Under the pieces are notes generated by a model. The model did no database searches. It was not told the origin of the DNA and worked only from the letters and a program-made list of their open reading frames with translations. A stretch of 64,000 nucleotides of DNA, taken from the NCBI GenBank assembly GCA_947495685.1, contig CANLZY010000011.1, positions 1 to 64,000 on the forward strand, in the 5' to 3' direction. The DNA comes from an uncultured Tropicimonas sp. Lineage in GTDB: Bacteria; Pseudomonadota; Alphaproteobacteria; Rhodobacterales; Rhodobacteraceae. The position numbers and the translations under genes are program-made. Positions 7,673-16,029 of this stretch are shown here, one piece after another. Numbering within the stretch: the first letter of the stretch is position 1; every line of letters starts with the position of its first letter.

Positions 7673-8985
7673 GCATGCTTGAGCTGGGATACGTCTCCTT
7701 CCCGATCCTTCTTGTGATGATCTTTCTACGGGCACCGATCGGCCTGGCCATGATGCTGTGCGGCATCGGCGGGCTCTATTTTGCCATGGGCGGGACGAAC
7801 ATGTTCATGTCCAAGCTCAAGAGCGAGACCTATTCGACCTTCTCCAGCTATTCGCTGACGATCATTCCGATGTTCCTGCTGATGGGGCAGTTCGCGACGC
7901 TCTCGGGCATGTCCTCGGCGCTGTTCAAGGCCGCCGAAAGCTGGCTCGGGCACCGCAAGGGCGGTGTGGCCATGGCAGCCGTGGGCGCCTGCGCGGGCTT
8001 TGGCGCGATCTGCGGATCGTCTCTGGCCACTGCCGCGACGATGAGCAAGGTCGCGTTGCCGGAATTGCGCCGTTACGGCTATTCGGGCGGATTTTCCACC
8101 GCGACACTTGCAGCAGGCGGCACGCTCGGCATCCTGATCCCGCCGTCCGTCATCCTGGTGATCTATGCCATCCTGACGGAACAGAACATCGCCAAGCTGT
8201 TCCTGGCTGCCTTTGTGCCCGGGCTGCTGGCCGCGCTTGGCTATATCATCACGATCTCGATCTATGTCCGGGTCTACCCCAAGGCCGCCGGCACCCGGGA
8301 GCCGATTCCCTACCCGGAACGTTTCCGCGCGTTGGTCAATGTCTGGCCGGTGCTGCTGGTGTTCGGCCTGGTCGTCGGCGGCATCTATCTCGGCTGGTTC
8401 ACCCCCACCGAAGGGGCCGCCGTGGGCGCGGCCGGTACCGGCGCCATCGCGCTCATCTCGGGCAGCCTGACGTGGAAAGTGTTCATCGACTCGATCATCC
8501 AGACCGCGCTCAGCACCGCGATGATCTTTTTCATCGTGTTGGGTGCCGGCTTTTACAACAGCTTCCTCGCCCTGAGCCAGGTCCCGCAGGAGCTTTCGAG
8601 TTGGGTCGTCGGACAGGGTTTCAGCCCCTGGACGGTACTTTCGCTGATCTTGGTGTTCTACCTGATCTTCGGGTGCCTGATGGACAGCCTGTCGATGATC
8701 CTGCTGACGATCCCGATCTTCTTTCCTGTGATTAGCGTGCTCGAGTTCGGCCTGAGCCCGGAGCACGTCGCCATCTGGTTCGGCATCCTGGTCCTGATCG
8801 TGGTCGAGGTCGGTCTGATCACGCCACCTGTGGGCATGAACCTGTTCATCATCAATGCGATGGACCGAACGACGGCCATGAAGGACACCTACAAGGCCGT
8901 GATGTGGTTCGTCGCCTCGGACATCGTCCGGGTCGTCCTGCTGGTCCTTTTCCCCGCCATCACACTGTTCCTGCTGCCCGGTTGA
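7669..8985 (+). CDS. dctM: TRAP transporter large permease (DctM family)
   Basis: The 438-residue integral membrane protein carries DctM hallmarks: FLRAPIGLAMMLCGIGGLYF near the N-terminus, GACAGFGAICGSSLATAATM around residue 105, GGTLGILIPPSVILVIYAI around 150, and the C-terminal VGLITPPVGMNLFIIN. It is the transport subunit that imports the DctP-bound solute with sodium. AAGGA lies eight bases before a TTG at 7669 that overlaps the dctQ stop (TTGA); an ATG at 7675 is the alternative start. The next gene begins 93 bp downstream on the same strand. Confidence 0.9.
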   Translation: MSMLELGYVSFPILLVMIFLRAPIGLAMMLCGIGGLYFAMGGTNMFMSKLKSETYSTFSSYSLTIIPMFLLMGQFATLSGMSSALFKAAESWLGHRKGGVAMAAVGACAGFGAICGSSLATAATMSKVALPELRRYGYSGGFSTATLAAGGTLGILIPPSVILVIYAILTEQNIAKLFLAAFVPGLLAALGYIITISIYVRVYPKAAGTREPIPYPERFRALVNVWPVLLVFGLVVGGIYLGWFTPTEGAAVGAAGTGAIALISGSLTWKVFIDSIIQTALSTAMIFFIVLGAGFYNSFLALSQVPQELSSWVVGQGFSPWTVLSLILVFYLIFGCLMDSLSMILLTIPIFFPVISVLEFGLSPEHVAIWFGILVLIVVEVGLITPPVGMNLFIINAMDRTTAMKDTYKAVMWFVASDIVRVVLLVLFPAITLFLLPG

Positions 8986-9078
8986 TCCGGGCGACAGCCC
9001 CCACCCAACCGATGACCTTCGGAGAAATTAGATATGAGACATAACAATTCAATCGAAACGCCAGGGGGAGCCTGAACC

Positions 9079-9843
9079 ATGTTGATTTCCGACCAGATTT
9101 CAGTGGTATCCGGTGGTGCCAGTGGACTTGGCGCGGCAACCGTCCGGCACCTTGCCGGGCAAGGGGCACGGGTGGCTGTTCTCGATTACGATATCGAACG
9201 CGCGCAGGCCGTCGCGGCCGAGGTCGACGGCGTTGCCGTCCAGGCGGATGTTTCTGACGAAACAGCGGTTGATCGGGCCATCGAGAGCGCCACGCAGCAC
9301 TTTGGCGCGGCCCCTCGTATTGCGGTGAACTGTGCCGGGGTTGGCACGGCGGCCCGGATCGTGGGGCGCGAGGGAAAGACCTCTGCCGACGTGTTCGAAC
9401 GGACCCTGCGGGTGAACCTGTTCGGCACCTTTTACGTGATGAGCCACGCCGCCCGTCGAATGATGGAGCTTGACCCGCTGGAGGGTGGCGAGCGCGGGGT
9501 CATCGTCAACACCGCCTCCGTCGCCTGGGAGGATGGGCAGCTCGGGCAGGCTGCCTATGCCGCCTCCAAGGGTGCCATCGCCTCGATGTGCCTGCCAGCC
9601 GCGCGGGAATTCGCCCGGTCCGGCATCCGTGTCATGGCCATCGCGCCGGGGCTGTTTCACACCCCGATGATGGAAGGCCTGCCCGAGGAGGTTACGGCCC
9701 AGATCACCGCCAACATCCCCTGCCCGCCCCGGCTCGGAGACCCGCGCGAATACGCGCTTCTGGCCGAGCATATCATCACCAACCCGTACCTGAACGGGAC
9801 CACCATCCGGCTGGACGGCGCCGTGCGCCTCCCGCCGCGCTGA
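9079..9843 (+). CDS. Short-chain dehydrogenase, 3-hydroxyacyl-CoA dehydrogenase-like
   Basis: The 254-residue classical SDR has the TGxxxGxG-type cofactor motif as SGGASGLGAAT (residues 11-21), DVSDE acid motif, NCAGV around 86, and the catalytic Ser (TASVAW), Tyr and Lys (YAASKG) near residues 142-160. The insert after NCAGVGTA and the ending GTTIRLDGAVRLPPR resemble the type II 3-hydroxyacyl-CoA dehydrogenase (HSD10) group. In the proposed pathway it would oxidise the beta-hydroxy-phenylpropionyl-CoA to the beta-keto thioester, the job of CouN in Rhodococcus. It is followed ten bases later by the crotonase gene. Confidence 0.88.
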   Translation: MLISDQISVVSGGASGLGAATVRHLAGQGARVAVLDYDIERAQAVAAEVDGVAVQADVSDETAVDRAIESATQHFGAAPRIAVNCAGVGTAARIVGREGKTSADVFERTLRVNLFGTFYVMSHAARRMMELDPLEGGERGVIVNTASVAWEDGQLGQAAYAASKGAIASMCLPAAREFARSGIRVMAIAPGLFHTPMMEGLPEEVTAQITANIPCPPRLGDPREYALLAEHIITNPYLNGTTIRLDGAVRLPPR

Positions 9844-9853
9844 GGAGACCGCC

Positions 9854-10621
9854 ATGTCCGACCCCATGCTGCAGATCGAGGTCAGCGACGGCATCGCCAC
9901 GTTGACCATGAACCGCCCGGCCAAGCGCAACGCAATGTGCGATGCGCTTCTCGCGCAGATCGATGCCTTTTTCCGCAATCCGCCAGCAGAGGTGAAGGTC
10001 GTCGTGCTGACCGGCACGGCCGGGCACTTCTGCTCCGGTCTGGACCTGAGCGAACATGTCTCGCGCGATGCCGAGGGAACGATGCGCCATTCCCGCGGCT
10101 GGCACGAGGTGATGCAGCGGATCAAGTTCGGTGGTCTGCCGGTGGTTTCCGCCATGTTCGGAGCGGTGATTGGCGGCGGGTTGGAGCTGGCGGCGTCCAC
10201 CCACGTGCGCATCGCGGAACCCTCGACGATCTTTCAGCTGCCCGAGGGGCGGCGCGGGATCTTTGTCGGGGGCGGCGCCTCGGTCGCGGTCGGTCGCATC
10301 CTCGGTGCCGACCGGATGACCGAGATGATGCTGACGGGGCGGAAATACACCGCCGACGAGGGGCTGGCGCTCGGCCTGACCCACTACAGCGTCGGCGACG
10401 GCGAGGCCTTGCCGCTGGCGCTCGATCTCGCCCGCAAGATCGCCGCGAACGCGCCGCTGTCCAACTACATCATGATCCAGGCGCTGTCCCGGATCGAGGA
10501 TATGCCGAGAAGCGAGGGCCTGTTCACCGAGAGCCTCTGCGCCGCGATCACCCAGACCAGCCCGGATGCGGTCGAAGGCCTGGCCGCCTTCCTCGAAAAA
10601 CGCCCGCCAAGGTTCCGGTGA
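9854..10621 (+). CDS. Enoyl-CoA hydratase/isomerase family (crotonase)
   Basis: The 255-residue crotonase has the CoA-binding loop MNRPAKRNAM at residues 16-25, the oxyanion-hole stretch GTAGHFCSGLDLSEH near residue 55, and the second oxyanion glycine region MFGAVIGGGLELAAS near 100. The first catalytic Glu of hydratases falls near EGRRGIFVGGG (about 132). In context it would hydrate cinnamoyl- or feruloyl-CoA, as CouM or PhdE does. A retro-aldol (Ech, vanillin-forming) activity is the alternative, but no vanillin dehydrogenase is nearby, while dehydrogenase and hydrolase genes for beta-oxidation are. Confidence 0.88.
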   Translation: MSDPMLQIEVSDGIATLTMNRPAKRNAMCDALLAQIDAFFRNPPAEVKVVVLTGTAGHFCSGLDLSEHVSRDAEGTMRHSRGWHEVMQRIKFGGLPVVSAMFGAVIGGGLELAASTHVRIAEPSTIFQLPEGRRGIFVGGGASVAVGRILGADRMTEMMLTGRKYTADEGLALGLTHYSVGDGEALPLALDLARKIAANAPLSNYIMIQALSRIEDMPRSEGLFTESLCAAITQTSPDAVEGLAAFLEKRPPRFR

Positions 10622-10625
10622 TACG

Positions 10626-11108
10626 ATGACCGATCCGTCCAAGAAACCAGTGGAAGGCGCGCCGGTGACCTGGGTCAGCGACCGGACCCTGCGGAACCTG
10701 TTCGGCTATCAGATGAAGCGCACGTTCAACGTGATCCAGTCGGACCTGGCCCGCACGTTGAAACCGTTCGAGCTGCGGATGCTGACCTATACTGCGCTGG
10801 TTCTGATTGTCGAACATCCGGGGATGCGCCAGTCGCAACTGGCAGAGGCGATGGATATTGAACGCCCCAATCTGGTCGCCATTGTCGAAGACCTCGCGCA
10901 ACGGGGGCTCGTGGACAGAAACACGGTGCCGACCGACCGCCGGGCCTATGCACTGTTTGCGACTCCCGCCGGGCAGACCCTGTGCGCCAATGCCATCGCA
11001 GCGGTGGAAGCCCACGAGACGGCACTGTTGCAACATCTGGATGCGGACATGCAAGCGACCGCCCTCGAGGCGATGCGCCGGATCGAAAAAAGCCAGAGGC
11101 GCGGCTGA
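10626..11108 (+). CDS. MarR-family transcriptional regulator
   Basis: The 160-residue protein has the MarR winged helix: LRMLTYTALVLIVEHPGMRQSQLAEAMDIERPNLVAIVEDLAQRG is split over helices 2-4 (residues about 46-92), followed by the wing VDRNTVPTDRRAYALFAT. MarR dimers usually repress and release DNA on binding a ligand; CouR/PhdR/FerR members respond to p-coumaroyl- or feruloyl-CoA. Its position inside the block, between crotonase and ligase, suggests local control. The ATG at 10626 is four bases after the crotonase stop. Confidence 0.88.
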   Translation: MTDPSKKPVEGAPVTWVSDRTLRNLFGYQMKRTFNVIQSDLARTLKPFELRMLTYTALVLIVEHPGMRQSQLAEAMDIERPNLVAIVEDLAQRGLVDRNTVPTDRRAYALFATPAGQTLCANAIAAVEAHETALLQHLDADMQATALEAMRRIEKSQRRG

Positions 11109-11129
11109 ACAGAAATGAAGGAACACCTC

Positions 11130-12947
11130 ATGAAACGGACAAACCGGTTCCGCCCGCATTCGGTCTCGCGCGAGGTGCGGGACGACGGAAGCCTACTGCT
11201 GACGTCGAACTACCCCCTTGGCCCCGTGGTCGAGCGAACCGGCGACTGGCTGCACCGCTGGGCCGACGAGGCGCCCGATCGCGTGTTCCTGGCCGAACGA
11301 AGTGGCGCAGGCTGGCGCGCCGTAAGCTACGCCGCCACGTTGCAGCAAGTCCGGGCCATCGGAGCGGCACTGCTGGCGCGAGGCATGGGTCCGGACACGC
11401 CGATCCTGATCATGTCCGGCAACGGGGTGGATCACGGGTTGCTGTCGTTGGCCGCGCAATATGTCGGTGTGCCGACGGCGCCGGTGGCCGAGCAGTATTC
11501 ACTGATCCACGGCGCGCATGGCCGGCTTCGGGGTGCAATCGAGCTTCTGAAGCCTAAAATGGCCTATGTGGTCGATGCTGATCTCTATGTTGAGGCGCTC
11601 GGGCTCGATGCCCTGGCCGGTGTGGAAATCGTGTCCTCCCGACCAGGCCACGTGATCGGGGTAACACCTTTCGAGGAGCTGCTTCAGGGCGACGTCGGGG
11701 TGGATGTCGATGCGGGATTCGCACAGGTCACGCCGGACACGGTTGGCAAGATCCTGATGACCAGCGGCTCCACCTCCAGCCCCAAAGGCGTGTTGACGAC
11801 CCACCGGATGATGTGCGTGAACCAGACACAGCTGGCCGATGCACTGCCCTTCCTGCCGGAACGGCCGCCGCGCATCGTCGACTGGCTGCCATGGAACCAC
11901 GTCTTCGGCGGCTCGCATAATTTCAACATGATGCTCGCCAACGGCGGCAGTCTCTATATCGACGATGGCAAGCCGGTGAAGGGGCTGTTCGAGCGCACGC
12001 TGGAAAACCTCTCGTTGATGACCGGAACCGCAGCCTTCAACGTACCGCTCGGCTTTGGCATGTTGCTGGGCGCATTGCGCAAAGATGCCGAGTTGCGCCG
12101 CCGGTTCTTCGAAGACCTCGACCTGGTGTTCTACGCCGGCGCCTCGTTGCCGCAGGACACCTGGGAAGGCTTTGAGGCGATGGCGATGGAGGTGAAGGGC
12201 GAAGTGCCCTTGATGACCTCCTCCTGGGGGCTGACCGAAACCGCGCCGTCCGCCATGATGCAGATGGAACCCACCGAACGCTCGGGCGTGGTCGGCGTGC
12301 CCCTGACCGGCGTGACGCTGAAGCTTGTTCCCGATCCCGACATGCGGTGCGAGGTCCGGGTGAAGGGGCCAAACGTGATGACCGGCTATTTCGAGGACCC
12401 GGACAAGACCACCGCCGCCTTTGACGACGAAGGGTTCTTCATCACCGGCGACGCGATGATGTTCCTCGACCCCGCCGACCCGAACAAGGGCATGCGCTTC
12501 GATGGCCGGATCTCGGACGACTTCAAGCTGTTGACCGGAACCTGGGTCCGCGCCGCGCAATTGCGTCTCGACATTCTGGCGCACCTTGCACCGCTGGCCA
12601 GCGACATCGTGATCACCGGCGCGGACCGGGCCCAGATCGGCGTGATGATCTTTCCCGATACCGCGGAGCTGCAGCGCGAGGGGTTCGAGTTGCACGAGGA
12701 TACCGGCGCGCTGACCTGCAAACTGTTGCAGGGCGAGATCCACCGTCGCCTTGCGGAGCGGGCGCGCGAGGTCTCCGGCAGCTCGACGCTGGTGTCCCGG
12801 GCCATCGTCCTGTGCGAACCGCCGTCCATGCCGGAGGGCGAGATGACAGCCAAGGGAAACCTCAATTTCCGCAAGGTTCTGACGCGGCGCAAGGCGCTGC
12901 TCGACCGCCTGTATGACGACAACGACCCGGCAGTGACATTGGCATGA
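11130..12947 (+). CDS. AMP-forming CoA ligase, feruloyl-CoA synthetase-like
   Basis: The 605-residue adenylating enzyme has the phosphate-binding loop LMTSGSTSSPKGVLTTH near residue 210, the DWLPWNHVFGGSHNFN motif near 255, and SWGLTETAP near 370, all typical of feruloyl-CoA synthetases (Fcs/CouL/FerA). The late D of TGDAMMF and the K of GRISDDFKLLTGTWV complete the active site. It activates a hydroxycinnamate or related acid with ATP and CoA in the cytoplasm, trapping the imported substrate. AAGGA seven bases before 11130 supports that ATG over one at 11115. Confidence 0.88.
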   Translation: MKRTNRFRPHSVSREVRDDGSLLLTSNYPLGPVVERTGDWLHRWADEAPDRVFLAERSGAGWRAVSYAATLQQVRAIGAALLARGMGPDTPILIMSGNGVDHGLLSLAAQYVGVPTAPVAEQYSLIHGAHGRLRGAIELLKPKMAYVVDADLYVEALGLDALAGVEIVSSRPGHVIGVTPFEELLQGDVGVDVDAGFAQVTPDTVGKILMTSGSTSSPKGVLTTHRMMCVNQTQLADALPFLPERPPRIVDWLPWNHVFGGSHNFNMMLANGGSLYIDDGKPVKGLFERTLENLSLMTGTAAFNVPLGFGMLLGALRKDAELRRRFFEDLDLVFYAGASLPQDTWEGFEAMAMEVKGEVPLMTSSWGLTETAPSAMMQMEPTERSGVVGVPLTGVTLKLVPDPDMRCEVRVKGPNVMTGYFEDPDKTTAAFDDEGFFITGDAMMFLDPADPNKGMRFDGRISDDFKLLTGTWVRAAQLRLDILAHLAPLASDIVITGADRAQIGVMIFPDTAELQREGFELHEDTGALTCKLLQGEIHRRLAERAREVSGSSTLVSRAIVLCEPPSMPEGEMTAKGNLNFRKVLTRRKALLDRLYDDNDPAVTLA

Positions 12948-12988
12948 CCGCCCACCGAATTCAGACATATTCCAGAAGGGGTTGACCC

Positions 12989-13861
12989 ATGGTCGATATC
13001 TCGAAGATCCGCGCGATCGACATTCACACCCACGCCGAAGAACCCTGCGGCTGTCATTCCGACGACGGCTATGACGACCTGCAGGCGACGATGGCGCAGT
13101 ATTTCCGTGCGCCCTGGACCCACCCGCCGACGGTACAGCAAACCGCTGCGCATTACCGCGAGCAGAACATCGCCGCTGTGATTTTCCCCGTCGATGCCGA
13201 GCGCGAGACCGGCTATCGACGCTACAAGAACGAGGAAGTCGCCGAGCTTGCGGGCGAAAACGACGACGTTCTGATCCCCTTCGCCTCCATCGACCCGCAC
13301 AAGGGCAAGATGGGCGTGCGCGAGGCGCGCCGCCTGATAAAGGATTTTGGCATCAAGGGGTTCAAGTTTCACCCAACGATGCAGGGGTTCTATCCCAATG
13401 ACCGCATGGCCTATGACCTCTACGAGGCCATCGCGGAGGACGGCGGCATCGCGTTGTTTCACACCGGACAGACCGGCGTCGGCTCCGGCATGCCGGGCGG
13501 CAACGGGATGCGGCTGAAATACTCCAACCCGATGTACATGGATGACGTTGCGGTGGATTTCCCCGAGATGAAGATCATCCTCGCACACCCGTCCTTTCCC
13601 TGGCAGGAAGAGGCGCTCGCCGTCGCCCAGCACAAGCCGAATGTCTACATAGACCTGTCCGGGTGGTCGCCGAAATACTTCCCCGAGATCCTGGTGCGCT
13701 ACTGCAACTCGATCCTGAAGAAGAAGGTGCTGTTCGGCTCCGACTGGCCGATGATCACACCGGAGCGTTGGCTGGCCGATTTCGAGGGTATCGCAATCAA
13801 GGACGAACTGCGCCCCGACATCATCAAGGGCAATGCCGCCCGCCTGCTGGGGCTGTCGTGA
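12989..13861 (+). CDS. Amidohydrolase-2 family hydrolase (CouO/PhdC-like)
   Basis: The 290-residue TIM-barrel protein begins with the metal-binding DIHTHAE motif (residues 11-17); GFKFHPTMQGF near 122, LFHTGQTG near 151, LAHPSFPWQEE near 195 and the final metal ligand in LFGSDWPM near 247 complete the amidohydrolase_2 site. In Rhodococcus CouO and Corynebacterium PhdC, a protein of this family hydrolyses 4-hydroxyphenyl-beta-ketoacyl-CoA to acetyl-CoA and the benzoate. The placement next to ligase, crotonase and dehydrogenase supports the same role. Its TGA overlaps the GTG of the DUF3237 gene. Confidence 0.85.
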   Translation: MVDISKIRAIDIHTHAEEPCGCHSDDGYDDLQATMAQYFRAPWTHPPTVQQTAAHYREQNIAAVIFPVDAERETGYRRYKNEEVAELAGENDDVLIPFASIDPHKGKMGVREARRLIKDFGIKGFKFHPTMQGFYPNDRMAYDLYEAIAEDGGIALFHTGQTGVGSGMPGGNGMRLKYSNPMYMDDVAVDFPEMKIILAHPSFPWQEEALAVAQHKPNVYIDLSGWSPKYFPEILVRYCNSILKKKVLFGSDWPMITPERWLADFEGIAIKDELRPDIIKGNAARLLGLS

Positions 13862-14313
13862 CCCCGCCGCGGCTCACCCCTTTCTGCGACCTGAATGTGG
13901 ACCTCGGCCCGATCCGGGAACTGGGCGCAGGGTTGGCCGGGCACCGTCGGATCGTTCCGATCATCGGGGGAACCGTCACGGGGCGGGTGTCGGGGCATAT
14001 CCTGACCCTCGGAGCAGACTGGCAAACGATCCTGGCCGACGGGACCGCCGATATCGACACCCGCTATGCCTTCGAGACCGACGACGGCGCGGTGATCGAG
14101 GTCGTCAACAAGGGCGTTCGGCATGGGCCGCCGGACGTTCAGGCCGCGCTTGCCCGTGGCGAGGCGGTCGATCCAACGCTCTACTACTTCCGCACGGCAG
14201 CGCGGCTCGAAACCGGGGCAGCCCGCTACAAATGGGTCAACCGGACCATCTTTGTCGGCACCGGACAGCGGCTCGCATCCGCGGTGCGGATCTCGCTGTT
14301 TTCCGTGGACTGA
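13858..14313 (+). CDS. DUF3237-family protein
   Basis: The 151-residue protein matches the DUF3237 pattern: a start with FCDLNVDLGPIRELG, RIVPIIGGTVTGRVSG, ADIDTRYAFETDDGAVIEVVNKGVRHGP, and YYFRTAARLETGAARYKWVNRTIFVGTG. It has no signal peptide. The GTG start overlaps the amidohydrolase stop (GTGA), so translation is coupled. DUF3237 proteins form small beta-barrels of unknown activity and turn up often in aromatic-compound clusters. A function in the final thioester or keto-acid step, or in isomerising a CoA intermediate, is possible but not shown by the sequence. Confidence 0.8.
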   Translation: MTPPRLTPFCDLNVDLGPIRELGAGLAGHRRIVPIIGGTVTGRVSGHILTLGADWQTILADGTADIDTRYAFETDDGAVIEVVNKGVRHGPPDVQAALARGEAVDPTLYYFRTAARLETGAARYKWVNRTIFVGTGQRLASAVRISLFSVD

Positions 14314-14327
14314 GGCAGGAGGCCGAC

Positions 14328-15923
14328 ATGAAACCGTTTCAGGCACCGCTCGATGATATCCTGTTCACCCTGCACCACGTCGCCCGGGCGCGGGAGCTTC
14401 CGGGGTACGACGCCGAACTGACCCGCGAGATCGCCGGCCATTTCGCCAGCTTCGCGGAATCGGAGATCGCGCCACTGGACGAACCGGGTGACCAGCAGGG
14501 CTGCCGGCTGGAGACTGGCCGGGTGCTGATGCCGGACGGGTTCGCGGACCTGTACCGCGCCTATGCCGACCAAGGATGGCTGGGGCTGACGGTGCCGGAA
14601 GCGTACGGCGGTCAGGATCTCGACGCGACACTCCTTGCCGTCACGTCCGAGATCTTCTCCGGCGCCAACCACAGCCTTCAGATGGTGACCGGGCTGGTCC
14701 CGGGGGCCGTCCGAACGCTCCTGAGCTTTGGGACCGGTGCCCAGAAGGCCGCTCACATCCCCGCCCTCGCGAGTGGCGAAGCCCTGGCGACCATGTGCCT
14801 GACCGAGCCCGGCGCCGGGTCCGACCTGTCACAGGTCCGCTGCCATGCGGCAAACGACGGCGACGGCTGGCGGATCAGCGGCGAAAAGATCTTCATCTCC
14901 GGCGGCGATCAGGACATGAGCGACCGCATCCTGCATCTGGTGTTGGCGCGCACCTCCGATGACGGCATCCGGGGGCTATCGCTGTTCCTGTGTCCCTGCA
15001 CGCGTGGCGATGGCAGCCGCAATGCCGTTACCGTGACCCGGATCGAGGAAAAGATGGGTCTGCACGCCTCGCCCACCTGCCAGCTTGCCTTTGACGGGGC
15101 GGAGGCCGAATTGCTCGGGGCAGAGGGGAAAGGGTTGAAGGCGATGTTCACGATGATGAACCATGCCCGGGCCGATGTGGCGCTTCAGGGCGTGGCGCAT
15201 GCCGCGCGCGCTGTGGATGTGGCGCGAGCCTATGCTGCCGAGCGGGTGCAGGGGCGCGGGCCGGATGGCACCCCCGTCGCCTTGGACAGGCACGCCGATG
15301 TGCAACGAATGCTGGACGAAATGGACGCGCTGGCGTTTGGCGGGCGGGCGATTGCGCAGCTTGCGACCGTCGCGATGGAACACGCCGATCGCCCCGATCT
15401 GGTGGAGATCCTGACACCCATCGCCAAGGTCCACTGCACCGAGGCGGGGATACGCGCCGCGGACCTCGGCATCCAGGTGCTTGGTGGGTACGGCTACCTT
15501 CGGGAATACCGGCTGGAACAGACCTACCGCGATGCGCGCATCACGGCGATCTACGAGGGTGCCAACGGAATCCATGCCCGCGCACTGGTCGCGCGCCTGC
15601 TGCCGGGCAAGTCGGGCGATGCCCTGGAGCTGTTCTTCCAACAGGCTGCAGAGGCTCCGGGGACCGAGGGATGCCGCGCATGCCTCGATCTGTGGCAGGC
15701 AGCGCGGCGGGACCTGATCGCGCGCGCCGACCCGACACCTGCGGCGCATGACTTCATGGCGCTGAGCGCCGAGACCCTGTTGCAATGCCTCTGGCACAGA
15801 ACACTGGAAATGGCGCGGGACCATCCGGACCCCGACAGGATTGCGCGCGTATCCAATCGCGCACTGGCCGCCGGACGGCTTCGGGCAGCCTATCACGCCG
15901 GAATGATCAAGCAGATCCATTGA
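14328..15923 (+). CDS. Acyl-CoA dehydrogenase (large, DmdC-like type)
   Basis: The 531-residue flavoenzyme shows the ACAD FAD-binding motif MCLTEPGAGSDLSQV near residue 155, SGEKIFISGGDQD near 185, and the C-terminal ITAIYEGANGIHARALVARLL block near 405 with the catalytic-glutamate motif YEGANGI. Its length and motif wording follow the family that includes 3-methylmercaptopropionyl-CoA dehydrogenase and phenylpropionyl-CoA dehydrogenases. Here it would desaturate dihydro-phenylpropanoid-CoA so that saturated side chains enter the same route. GGAGG precedes the ATG. It is the last gene of the block and converges on the NRPS gene. Confidence 0.88.
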   Translation: MKPFQAPLDDILFTLHHVARARELPGYDAELTREIAGHFASFAESEIAPLDEPGDQQGCRLETGRVLMPDGFADLYRAYADQGWLGLTVPEAYGGQDLDATLLAVTSEIFSGANHSLQMVTGLVPGAVRTLLSFGTGAQKAAHIPALASGEALATMCLTEPGAGSDLSQVRCHAANDGDGWRISGEKIFISGGDQDMSDRILHLVLARTSDDGIRGLSLFLCPCTRGDGSRNAVTVTRIEEKMGLHASPTCQLAFDGAEAELLGAEGKGLKAMFTMMNHARADVALQGVAHAARAVDVARAYAAERVQGRGPDGTPVALDRHADVQRMLDEMDALAFGGRAIAQLATVAMEHADRPDLVEILTPIAKVHCTEAGIRAADLGIQVLGGYGYLREYRLEQTYRDARITAIYEGANGIHARALVARLLPGKSGDALELFFQQAAEAPGTEGCRACLDLWQAARRDLIARADPTPAAHDFMALSAETLLQCLWHRTLEMARDHPDPDRIARVSNRALAAGRLRAAYHAGMIKQIH

Positions 15924-16029
15924 CTGCGCAGGGACGATGCCCTCTCCCCAAGGGCAACCTCCCGAGATCGCGGCAAAACGTGTGGGCAGAAGGTGCCGCA
16001 AGATTGCGGTTGATCCGAAACTAGGCTTG

